Assembly (NCBI GenBank): GCA_010645155.1
Contig: JAAGOF010000250.1
Coordinates: 484,747 to 548,746, forward strand
From: Tigriopus japonicus
Taxonomy: Eukaryota > Arthropoda > Copepoda > Harpacticoida > Harpacticidae
DNA length: 64,000 nucleotides
Direction of reading: 5' to 3'
Shown here: positions 1-10,087 of the stretch, in pieces
Layout of the letters: each line of letters begins with the position of its first letter
Position numbering within the stretch: position 1 is the stretch's first letter
Notes under the pieces: model-generated
Database searches by the model: none
Told to the model about the DNA's origin: nothing
The model's input: only the letters and a program-made list of their open reading frames with translations
Made by a program: the position numbers and the translations under genes

Positions 1-549
1 TATTTTTTTCTGAATTGCGCCTAGTTTGCGTCTATATTGTTAATTGCGCGTTTTGATAAATATGGGCGGGTTTTCCCTCATCTATTTGAAGGCACTGTAA
101 AGATGTGTTAAAGCTCGATAGTACGATTTTTGGCAAAGTTTTGCGACATTGGTCTGTGTTAAGGTTTCGGGCCAGAAAGATTACCTCACGCAGACTTTCC
201 TAGGGAAGTGACATAAACTCTGAGTCAAAAATGGCAACACTGAAAACTCAAAACAAAGTAGAGTTTTTCAGACTTTTTTCGCAAAAATTTACCCTGTATG
301 AACAAAAATTAGCTGTCTAAGAGCTTGGACTTCAAAATTACCCAAATTTTGGTGTTTTGGTAATTTACCAATTGACGAATTTTTATACCAAAAGGGGGTC
401 AAAAAGTACCTAGATTTGGTAAAATTACCCAAATCTGAGAGCACTGGCTGTCGCTGTTGTCTCCCTGCCAGAACTGAATAGTCTGGGGCTTGGTCCGTGT
501 GAATGCTCTCATCCAAGTTGTCCCGATTCAGCGGCATCCCCACGACCAA
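1..549. other. gene-free left edge
   Basis: No gene can be supported here. The short minus-strand open frame at 289-549 lies just beyond the stop codon that ends the reverse-transcriptase remnant at 550-720, and it runs into simple AT-rich sequence. Confidence 0.5.
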
Positions 550-720
550 TAATCACTCCAAAAATGTTGTGAGAGACTGATCATTTGTTGTCACACCAGC
601 GATGATCACGTCGTTGTGAACGGCGTGCAGCCCACAGGTGTCATTGAAGTGCTCCTGCAGGGCTTTCATGAACTCGCCTGAGGTGGGGTTACCTCCCATG
701 GGGAGTCTCTGGAAACAATA
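550..720 (-). pseudogene. Ty3/gypsy-like reverse transcriptase fragment
   Basis: Read on the minus strand, this stretch translates as an RT palm fragment. It has the segment FQRLPMGGNPTSGEF, corresponding to the usual F-x-R-L-P-F-G-...-F block. About 30 residues later comes VHNDVIIAG, at the place of the YxDD catalytic box. The first Asp of the box is Asn here and a stop follows after TTFLE, so the copy is dead. No LTR, integrase or protease was seen around it. The family assignment rests on these two blocks only; another LTR-type retroelement is possible. Confidence 0.55.
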
Positions 721-783
721 TAGGGCATCTTTTGGCAGAAGATCAACAATACAGCTATTCGAATATCCATTCAGTCAAAATTA

Positions 784-1906
784 CAGTCGAATCTCATTTT
801 AAGAAACGTTTCTGTCAACAGCAAAATGTTGCTTATATCGAGATTTTTCTTTTGTCGAGACTCAAGAAAATTGGCTCAAGAAACGATAAAAAATACAAGA
901 AAACTACAAGAGGAGTTTACCTCAGCTTTATATAACCTTTTAAGCTTACTTTTATTACAACAAAATCCGACAATGACTCAAAAATTTAGCTTTTAAAAAT
1001 AGTTATTAAAACACACAAATTGACATTACAAGTTACATCTACATTTACATCTCTATTCCAAAGCTTAAGAACTTGTTTCAATCTCGATTTGACAGAAAAA
1101 AATAAAAGACGAAAGTACAATTTTGTCATGATTGGTAAATTATCTAACCTATACAGAGACAAACAACTTTTTTTTAAAAAATGAGCCTTCCACGTTTTCA
1201 TACTGACGAAGTTTTATTTGCTTATTTTTGGGAATATCTCAACTGCAAATCTTGTATTCTCAATTTGACCTCAAATTACTTCAAATTTGAGAGACTTTCT
1301 TGGGTTCACATGACACTTCCTTGGATTGCTTATTTTCCACTTGGATTTGCTTTGGCAGACACACAATTTTTTCACTCTCAAGTATTGCAAGTTTGTTGGC
1401 AAAATGAGCTTAAAAAATATTTTTTAGAATTGTCGACAAATTATTTTTTAAACTTAATGTCATTAAAATAGTTATTGTTGAGTGGCATGTTGGACATTTT
1501 TTAGCGATTTTAGGGTTCAAAACGCAATTTTTCGTTCTTTTGACTGAAACTTGAAAAGTGTAAGTTGTTTTTTCAAAAGAAGCGCGAGGCGCGAGAGACC
1601 AAAAAAGTGCGCAAAAGGCACCCTAAAAAGGGCAAAGTTTACGCAAAAGCACAAAATATGGAAGCACTGCATCGATCCTTTTAGAAATGCTTCGGTTTTT
1701 TTTTTTGTTTTCGTTTGTGCTGTGACCAATTTAAGCAAGAGAAATTGGCCAAAACTTTGAGAATGTTTCTTATATCGAGATTGAGGAAAAATGGAAAATT
1801 TCTTATGTCGAGAATTCTTTTGTAGTGAAGTTTTGGTCAGCACGGAAAAGTTTCTTATAACGCGAAAATTTCTATAACTAAGATTTTTTATATCGAGATT
1901 CGACTG
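784..1906. mobile_element. pogo/Tigger-like DNA transposon remnant
   Basis: The left end starts CAGTCGAATCTC directly after TA. The right end is GAGATTCGACTG, its inverse, followed by AA instead of TA. CAGT-GAA-CTC termini are typical of pogo/Tigger elements. Several subterminal copies of a motif like TTTCTTATATCGAGA occur in both orientations near 830, 1770, 1800 and 1885. No transposase is recognisable inside, so this is a non-autonomous or internally replaced copy. The family call is inferred from the termini alone. Confidence 0.5.
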
Positions 1907-3034
1907 AATATGAGCAATTATCTAAGGCTTTTAAATAGGCGAAAGAGGATTCAGACAAATATTAAATGAAGAAAAAAATTAGGAAAATTGGAAAGGATTT
2001 TACCCTAACACCCAAGTGAGGATTCTGAGATACTAGTACAACCCCCACATTAAGGCAATACGCACCTAAATTTGCAAAAAAGAGCAAAAACCTGCATCTT
2101 TGATATTAAGTTGCTTCACAATCGTGCTTTAGTTAATAAATAAATTGGACAGCCTGTGAGATCCAACAACTTCTTGAAACCCTGGAATCCATCGCAGCAA
2201 CTAGTGTTGCTAAATTTACTGAAAAAAACCAACAAAAGATACTTACGTTTTTCATTGGATTACGAGGGGCGTACCATAAAGAATACAAATGGTGTAATCA
2301 TTTCAAAACACTAAGATTTATCTAGCCAATCATTCAAATCTATTTCTGAACATGATCAAAATCACAAGATTTAACCAATTTCCAAATGTGCACTTGCTCC
2401 TTGAAGAAGATAGCAAAGGAATCTTTAGGGTTGTTTTTGCTGGCCCCTACTGGAGTTTTCTGGGGACCCTTCAGGTCCTGGATGTTATTTTTTTCCATTC
2501 ATCCATTGGATGAGTGTAATCGAACAAATTCAGTTGTGGATTCTGGGGCCAAAATGGCTAGGGATGGGTCAGAGTCGAGACTAAACCTCTAAAAACTAAA
2601 TTAATTAAGTATACCCCTGATGCGATATTTTGACAGCTTTGGTTAAAAATTACAATCTCCTTGTAAATGACCTTTTTTAAAAAGTACCTTTGTGACGTTT
2701 TTTATGTTTTGCCATTCTTTTTCCTGAACAAGGAATCCGAGAATGACGAATTCTGCATTTAAATGATTGCTATTCTTTATCAAACCATCATTCAAAGATT
2801 GTCCAGATATGCCTCCGCAATTCAAAAGTGGACTTAACATCATTTGAAAGTTAATGGTAAAATCAGCAACTGTAAAGAAAAAATGTAATATACTCCTTTT
2901 TTGAGGAACGGCTAAGGCCTTGACATTAATGATCCATTTAGTAAAAATTGTATTTGACATACTTGAATCCGTTGCCTTTAAAGATCTGACCAACCCTGTA
3001 GACAAGACGAGGGTTGAGCTGGGAGTCCGTTATT
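1907..3034. other. intergenic, with one dispersed-repeat arm
   Basis: No gene is supported. It holds the repeat arm at 2506-2582. A minus-strand 120-codon open frame at 2643-3005 shows no recognisable domain and no splice context. Confidence 0.45.
2506..2582 (+). repeat. solo arm of the 17.4-kb hairpin repeat
   Basis: About 75 bp beginning GGATGAGTGTAATCG match both arms of the inverted repeat at 17410-17680, with only a few differences. There is no inverted partner nearby, so this is a single arm or a truncated copy of that MITE-like family. Confidence 0.65.
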
Positions 3035-3079
3035 GTTCCACGTGGCAAGGATCATAAACAAATTTGCAACATAAAAGCG
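3035..3079 (+). promoter_or_regulatory. core promoter of PAN gene A
   Basis: The block reads GTTCCACGT (with an E-box CACGTG), then GATCATAAA, then a TATA-like ATAAAA about 45 bp before the ATG at 3116. The same three elements in the same order and nearly the same spacing precede the paralogue at 6762, whereas the DNA further upstream does not match. Conservation between the duplicates is the main evidence. Confidence 0.45.
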
Positions 3080-3115
3080 CAAAGGCTCAAAGTAAATTCC
3101 ACACTTGTCCACACC

Positions 3116-3900
3116 ATGAGCTTGGGTCAGTTGTTTCAGAGGTTTTCTGTCGTGCCTTTTCTCTGTTTGTTCAGTCTAAATGGCATATTTTGTCCAGAAA
3201 ACACTTTAGCACAATTACAGTCGACTCCTGCAAGTAATACTATGCATGTTGCGGCCATTACCGGAATTCAGTGTTTTGTGCGTGGCGAATGCCTTGACTC
3301 CTTAATCGTGGACTTGACGCCCACCAACACCTCTTCCACGTGTCTCCATCAGTGCCAGGTAAAACAAGGTCTCCTTTTTCATAATCAAGCGAGTTTTCAA
3401 TGTTTTTTTGTCCTTTTTTCTTTTAGCAAACCCGCGGTTGCGAGTGGTTCACCTACTACAAGGACACCAAGCTATGTGCCTCGTTATCCGTGTGTTTGCG
3501 ACTCAATAACACCATTTGTGACGACAATTGCGTGAGTGGTGAAGACGAATGTCCTGAGTTTTACTGTGGCGTCAAAGGCAAGTGCTTGGGAGCATTGGAA
3601 GGTATGCGAATGGTGCAGAACGAGGCCGAATGTAAAGACAAATGCGATGAAGAATCCCGGTGCAAATGGCACTCATTTGACCGGTCCACCAAGGTTTGCT
3701 CCATGACCGCCGATTGTCCAGCCTTGGATGCCAAATGCGAGAATTGTATCGCTTCTGAGCGAGCTTGTGAGCTCGGACAAGTATCTGTGCCCCGAAATAA
3801 CACTTTGATGGCTACTCCTCAAAATGAAGAACCTAAAATTGATAAACCCAAGAAAGGGAAGAAGGAAACTATACCAGATGTTCCTAATGGACCTTTATAG
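3116..3900 (+). CDS. secreted PAN/apple-type cysteine-rich protein, copy A
   Basis: Two exons, 3116-3358 and 3427-3900, join in phase 0 across a 68-bp GT-AG intron and encode 238 aa. The N-terminus has a hydrophobic signal peptide (SVVPFLCLFSLNGIF) cleaved near residue 33. Two PAN/apple-like modules follow: residues about 48-105 (GIQCF...CLHQCQ...CEWFTYY...LCASLSVC) and about 125-190 (YCGVKGKC...CKDKC...CKWHSF...VCSM). PAN modules bind protein or carbohydrate ligands outside the cell; the ligand here is unknown. The tail is Lys/Pro-rich. The ATG follows a conserved TATA-type promoter. A tandem paralogue lies at 6762-7755 with almost identical second-exon DNA. Not seen: a membrane anchor or catalytic domain. 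Confidence 0.86.
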
Positions 3901-4572
3901 TTATGAAAAACTGAAAAATCTAGGTATATTTAGACTAACAACTTTAACAAGCCTATTGCTCTCGACTAAGTAATGGATTAATTTATTATGGCGCCTGTTA
4001 TGGGTCTGGATTGATCACAATAAGATAATGTATTTTAAAGTGAACTTCAACCAAGTAACGAAAGAAAGGAAAATCCCTTTCACATGTATCTTCTTTTATT
4101 ACACGATTACAAACCTGCCCCGTCAAGCATAATTACCAGAAGAATTATCCTTAAGAGATTGCTGAATTTGTTTTTATCTTGCCACTCACTTTTTGTTGCA
4201 ATGATTGATTCCATGTCTAGAGAATAAACGATGCAAAGAATCATATGGTATTGAAGTGTATCTTTTGAAAGGTCATGTGTTACAAAAGAAGTCAACATTG
4301 CTTTGGTGTCTTAAATGCAATAGTAGTATGCAGAAGGTTGTCCCAAGAAAATGTGGAACCATCAGTTTAATCAAAGAATTTGTTTGTTGTCCCAGTTAAT
4401 AACAGTACACCAATAGGGGTCCATCGGATCCACCAAAAGAATGAAATGGTTGAAATACTAGTTAACAATAGTAATGCCATGTGAGCCAAGGATTAGCTTG
4501 TTCTTTTAGCTTTTCATTTTTATAAATATCATTTTAATAGGAGATTTAACTCCTGTAATATTTGCAATTGAA
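3901..4572. other. intergenic after PAN gene A
   Basis: AT-rich DNA without a gene. A good AATAAA polyadenylation signal for copy A was not found close to the stop codon. Confidence 0.4.
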
Positions 4573-4619
4573 TGGTGATCTAGTTGAGTCCTCTTCCCAA
4601 AACAGAGCGGTTCAAATCC
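4573..4619 (+). repeat. tRNA-like A and B boxes, possible SINE
   Basis: TGGTGATCTAGTTG at 4573-4586 resembles a pol III A box, and GGTTCAAATCC at 4609-4619 is a good B box, with tRNA-like spacing. No cloverleaf could be drawn, so this is more likely the head of a tRNA-derived SINE or chance than a tRNA gene. Confidence 0.25.
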
Positions 4620-4933
4620 TTTGTTTATCAACAACATTGTGCAGGGTCAACTTTGTTGAAGAACCATTTGAACTTGGCTAAACCAAGGGTCGGGTGCCAA
4701 TGAGCCCGCGCCCACATGTGGCCCCAAGGGTTGTCATTGGTGGCCTATGGGGCAGTCTAAAATACTGGGTCCCGGGAGCATCCATAGAACTGTACTCGTG
4801 GGTCCAAATTGTTGTCTTAGATTGTAAGTATGTTATCCCCTGAACCTATTAGGATCTGTTTGGAAGGTCCCTGACCATGAAACATCAAATTTGGTCGGCC
4901 TCGACCCAAAAGCTGTTGCCAACTCCTGGTCTA

Positions 4934-6314
4934 CAGGGCGTCGCAAAAGTCTGTGAACCATTTGAAATTCCCAAATAATGAAGGATACTTTTTTTTGTCA
5001 TAGAAGTTTCTCTCCTAGTATTGAAAATGACTTATTTTTCGCTTTTCGCCAAAACGTATTCTTTGTAACTTGCATTGTGATCTAAGTGGAGACCAAAAGG
5101 CGTAATTTCTCAGGTTTGGTTGGAGCAGGACTTAGTGTCTCTTTTAAAGTCCCAAAACGTAGCCAAGTACACTGTTTACGGGGCCAAGAGGAGAGTGGGT
5201 ACTGGGGATGACCTTAGAGGGAGTGGTAGGCCACCCAAGGTGGACACCAGGCTGCTCTGCTCAGGGAGACCTTTGTTGTCAACCCATTGGCCAAGATCAC
5301 TCATGTTGCTAAACACTCGAATGTGACCCCTTCCAATATCTCAAAAAAGGCACTGAAAAGGTCAGGAGGAAGAAGCCTCTGTCGAGTGGGAAAGCATCAA
5401 TTACCGTTTGATTTGAACACTCAAAGTTGCTCGAAAAAAACTCAAATCCAATGGGAGTCGTGTTATCATTTTCAGTGATAAGAACATTTACCTTTGATCC
5501 GGCTTTCAACTAGTACAGTGAGTTGTCAGCTATGGTTACATTCCTCCAAGGCTCAGGTACGTCCCCAAGACCAGGCATCCGACATGTGTCAAGATGTTGG
5601 GGGCCATGGCATCCAATGGGAGAAAAAGCCTCACACTTGGTTTCCTGTCAGGTATATACACAGAAAAAGTGTTGTATTGGATCACGACCATCACCAGTTC
5701 CTGGAGGATGGTGCAACTGCACACACGTGTAAAACTGCAGGAATGGGTGGAGTCAAACATAACATTTTAGTCCAAGTGCTTCTGGCCCCCTCTGAGTCCA
5801 GACCTCAAAACACCCAACTACATCATGTGGGCCCACATGGAGCGCAAAGCGTGTTGAGTTCATCAGAGCAACACGACCAATCTGAAGGCTGCGGTTGAGA
5901 AGGAGTGAAGGGACATGTTACCAGACTAAATTCAGAACGTGTGTGCCTCTTGCAGACAGAGGTCGTCTCAAATGATAGCTTCAAATGGGGGTCGGATCAA
6001 ATAAAATTAGCCATGTACACTATGTGCTCATAGTAATCAATAAGTAAAGAAAACATTTCTGGGGTCCTTATTTTTTGTTTTTTTTGTGATTTCGGATTTT
6101 TTATTACCGCTACAAGGATTTGGATTCCCTGTAAAGGAAGGATTTCTCCCGACAGCCTCACCTCTATCCCCAACAGGATTCGACCCTAGGCCGTCTGCGG
6201 AACTTACACTTGGCTCTTATGAGAACGCAGCTACTCTGGCTTCCTTGCAAATTACATCTATGTTCTCTAAAACAATTATGCAGGGCATTGGTCAATGACT
6301 TTTGCAACGCCCGT
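4934..6314 (+). mobile_element. decayed mariner transposon
   Basis: The left end CAGGGCGTCGCAAAAGTC follows TA. The right end carries the inverse, GACTTTTGCAACGCCC, and TA follows. Fragments of a mariner-type transposase are readable on the plus strand in different frames. They include a KITHVAKHSNVTPSNISK helix-turn-helix-like part near 5290, DGATAHTCKTA near 5710 (the second catalytic Asp region) and WPPLSPDLKTPNYIMW near 5785 (the SPDLNP block with the third acidic residue). In-frame stops and frameshifts interrupt it throughout, so it cannot be active. The 6030-6250 part does not look like transposase and may be a later SINE insertion with an antisense B-box-like motif near 6177. Confidence 0.75.
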
Positions 6315-6684
6315 TATAGTAAGCCTTGTTTTTTTTGACATGTTTTTGAGGTCTTGTAATGAAAGGCTATGTTCACACCACCTCGTACCATGTAGGCTTA
6401 GTTTTGAAACAAGTTTGCAAGGTTTCATTATGTTGAAGTTGCAGTATGTAACTTTGCTTAAAAGTGGATAATGAGACTTGTAATCACTATAATGATAATC
6501 ACTAACATGACAATTTCAGACCAAATTCTTCATGGGGCAGATGATATTTTTTTAGTAAACTCAGTTATCCCGTGTTTTCTTCAATAAAAGAATTGCCTCG
6601 GTTGACCTTTGATGACACCTGAAGGTAGTTGTCAACATGCTACAGGATGAAAGGTGAAACGTTTTACCACGTCCCACGTTACCA
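6315..6684. other. intergenic before PAN gene B
   Basis: AT-rich DNA with no gene or repeat recognised. It ends at the conserved promoter block. Confidence 0.4.
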
Positions 6685-6728
6685 GTTCCACGTCCAAATG
6701 ATCATAAATATTGTCGACTATATAAAAA
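6685..6728 (+). promoter_or_regulatory. core promoter of PAN gene B
   Basis: GTTCCACGT, then GATCATAAATA, then a strong TATA box CTATATAAAA at 6718-6727, 35-44 bp before the ATG at 6762. It is collinear with the block at 3035-3079 upstream of copy A. The E-box is not perfect here (CACGTC). Confidence 0.5.
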
Positions 6729-6761
6729 CCAACTTTACAAAAACTATCACTTATTGTCATC

Positions 6762-7755
6762 ATGAGCTTCAGTCAGGTACTTTCAACATGTTCCTGCTTG
6801 GCTTTGATCTGTTTCCTGGGTTTTACTGGTAAGTCTGCAGCTCAAATGAATCCAGGAGGAACATTTCCGGTGTCAGTCCCAATAGAAACAAAATCTGCGC
6901 CCATGAAAGCTGTGGCAGCCGTCAATGGCATTCAATGTTTTGTGGGTGGCGAATGTCTAGATTCCCTGATTGTTGATGTCACACCCACAAATAGCTCCTC
7001 TTTGTGTCTTCATCAATGCCAGGTATGTTGAAGTTAGTGATGGACCGAAAGCGCTTTCGGCCGAAATTGGGTTATGCCTACCCACTATATAAAATGGAGT
7101 TTGACAGCAAAATCGAAAAAAATGGTCCAAAAACCTCTGAAATTTAAGTTTTCCGATTTTTCAAAATTTGCGAATACCCAACATCAAACACATGAGCATT
7201 CTCATTTTTAAGTCGGATTTTGCATTTAGTTGAAGTTGTATTCTTAAAAGATCAAGACAACTATAAAATCCGCATTCCTCCTTTTAATCATAGCAAACCC
7301 GCGGTTGTGAGTGGTTCACTTACTACAAGGACACGAAGCTATGCGCCTCGCTATCCGTGTGCCTGCGACTCGATAAGACCATTTGTGGCGACAATTGCGT
7401 GAGTGGTGAAGACGAATGTCCCGAGTTTTACTGTGGCGTCAAAGGCAAGTGCTTGGGAGCATTGGAAGGTATGCGAATGGTGCAGAACGAGGCCGAATGT
7501 AAAGACAAATGCGATGAAGAATCCCGGTGCAAATGGCACTCATTTGACCGGTCCACCAAGGTTTGCTCCATGACCGCCGATTGTCCAGCTTTGGATGCGA
7601 AATGCGAGAACTGCATCGCCTCTGAGCGAGCTTGTGAGCTCGGACAAGTATCTGTGCCCCGAAATAACACATTGATGGCTACTCCTCAAAATGAAAATAA
7701 AAGCGCTGGTGAGGAAATGGCTAAGAAGAAGAAGATCAAATACACCGAAATGTGA
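6762..7755 (+). CDS. secreted PAN/apple-type cysteine-rich protein, copy B
   Basis: Exons 6762-7022 and 7294-7755 join in phase 0 and encode 240 aa; the 271-bp intron sits at exactly the same codon as in copy A. A signal peptide (LSTCSCLALICFLGF) is followed by a short linker and the same two PAN-like modules. The C-terminal tail differs from copy A after TPQNE and is Lys-rich (AKKKKIKY). Exon 1 and the intron have diverged strongly from copy A, while a 167-bp core of exon 2 is identical. An AATAAA at 8067-8072 could end the transcript. Probable extracellular binding protein; exact role unknown. Confidence 0.87.
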
Positions 7756-9344
7756 ACACTCAAGTCGTCTAAGAAAGACCTAATGTCACTTCAACCTCTG
7801 CCGTCCAAGATGCAGCTTTGGTGAAGCTGGTAGGAATACTTACACGTTTATCGACTGGACATGCCATTCATTATTACCAAAAATACCCACCAATCATCAA
7901 TATCTGAATCTGTTGCTATTTTGCTATTTCGTCAGTGTCTTTTCATTATTTTCTTGTGCGAATTCTCTTGTATCATTTCAATAACTAATTTACAACGACT
8001 AATTTCTTATTGACATGACATCCATCAATTGCCTTTTGAAACGTCAAGTATTTAGATAATATACGTAATAAACGATGAATTTTTTGACTTGGATATCTGA
8101 CTATTTGCTCAAATTATTTTAGAGTGCTCTAGAATGAGTTTCCAATGCTAAGCTTATTGTAAATTTATGAATCTTCTTGAAATTGGATAAACTATTTGCC
8201 CGTTCCTACTGATCATTGATTTGCTCAACAATACATAGCTCAGCCGAAAATATTTTATTCAATATAAAAAAAATATCTGGCAACCATGTATATGACCTTA
8301 CATGTATATATTTTTTATTTCGTATTTCACATGATCAAGAGTCGCAATTAAACATTCATAAAATATATCCTAAAAATGTTGCTATTTTGGGCACTTTTTC
8401 AATGCTTGGTTATTTTCTTCCAAATTTTAGTAAAACCGCTTTTTCATGTAATTTTCATAAGACCCTTTCAGTATCTTCCCCTTTTTTCCAACGAAACCCG
8501 ATTTAAGTTAAAAAATAATTTAAAAACGCATTCGCCCAAGCTTAGAAAAAATGTAAGGGTCCCATTTTCCCTTTTTTTTTGTAAATTCTATAAACTTGAA
8601 GACACGACAAATTTTCAGAAAAGTGCCTGAGCAATAAATTTTGGGCACCTTGGCCTTGCAAATTATTTTGAAAGTTTCTACCATAAAAGAACTATGTTTA
8701 AGAAATTGTTGCTGCTCATAGCGATGATGAAAATCCGTAATATATTTTTTAATACTTGTGAGGTAATTAAATACTTTCCCACATATTTTGATGTCATTTG
8801 TCTAAAAAAAATTTGAAAATCTTGCATTCAATTTCAAATACATTCAGGCGCTCTACTGATCAGCCTCAGAAGAAAATGCGTGGGTTGATCCCAAATGTGA
8901 CTTGATGAAATTCGGCGGTACTAATAAAAAAAGAAATTAATTGAAAAGGTGTGCTCACTACCTTCATTATCTTTATTATCATTATAACAACAACATGTTA
9001 TCACTTTCAACGCACACACCGTTTAAGTTAGAGGTAGTGATAGGCTAGTCTTTCCTTTTCCTTCATGACAAAGGACTTCAAAAACATCCGTTCAGATGCT
9101 TTTACAAAAGCTTTGTTTACGAGATCGACAAATGTAGCAAAGGTATTTCCTGAGACTGCACTCGAAGAAAGCTATTCGTGTTTCATTTGATTGAAACGTA
9201 CTCTAGCTCGTAATGCACTCGAACAACACATTCCTTAAAAGGATTTAAGCCTACGACGTAGTCAAAAACTTTGGTGGCTCTCATTGGAATACGACTTTTG
9301 GCCTATTTCTACTTTCTACATTTAATTGTGGAAGCCTTCAACGC
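7756..9344. other. AT-rich intergenic region
   Basis: No gene is supported; only scattered short open frames. A possible polyadenylation signal AATAAA at 8067-8072 serves the PAN gene upstream. Confidence 0.45.
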
Positions 9345-9802
9345 TAGAGACGCTCTAGTGAGAGACGGGCGAGGTTTTGACTCAAGCGCCATGTAGAAAA
9401 GTAAACGATTTTTTGAACTAAAAACATTTCCAAATAAACAGACTCTCCATGCTTTGGACCTAAAAATGGTCAAATATAATTTTCACTGAAACCTTTTTGA
9501 GTGACCTTGCCCAATGTTCAGAGTCTTAAATTGCAAACTTTCAAAATGGTTTTGGAACAGAAAAATACCAGTTGGAAGCATCAACCCTTTTTACGGCACA
9601 TTGGGGTTGGGCTCTAGAAAGACGCAAAGTTCAAAGTAAGATGTGGAGGCACTGGATTGAGCGAGGGCTTGTTGAGGGTTCCGTCTGTTTGGAAATGTTG
9701 AAAACGGCGCCCAAAAGTGGATCAGCCAATCACATGATGCCAATTGAATGACGCCATTGACGCCGGTCTCAACCTCGCCGGTCTCTCACTAGAGCGTCTC
9801 TA
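9345..9802. mobile_element. hAT-type MITE
   Basis: The 458-bp element begins TAGAGACGCTCTAGTGAG and ends with the inverse. The inverted similarity continues for about 45 bp with small differences. An 8-bp direct repeat TTCAACGC flanks it exactly (9337-9344 and 9803-9810). TAG termini with 8-bp duplications are diagnostic of hAT transposons. No ORF is present, so it depended on an autonomous partner. Confidence 0.82.
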
Positions 9803-10087
9803 TTCAACGCATCCCCAAAGTAATGAAATTCACGTTATTGAACACACAGGAATTTCTTCTTTCTTCCTTCATGGTGAGTATTTGAGATTATGGTAAACGT
9901 AAGAAGAAATCCTCAAGATTATTCTATTCCCAGACCATCGAAATGAGAACATTTTCAGAACATTCTCCAGGATACTAAGAAATTTCATTTCGAAAAGGGC
10001 CAAGGACCCATTATTCATCGACAAAATGAACATCTGTTCTGCCATCCATTGAAGCCCAATCCAATTACAAATTCATTACTTAAGGCC

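Noticed and set aside
2643..3005. 120-codon minus-strand open frame divergent from PAN gene A
   Set aside because: No domain, signal or splice context, and AT-rich composition like the surrounding non-coding DNA.
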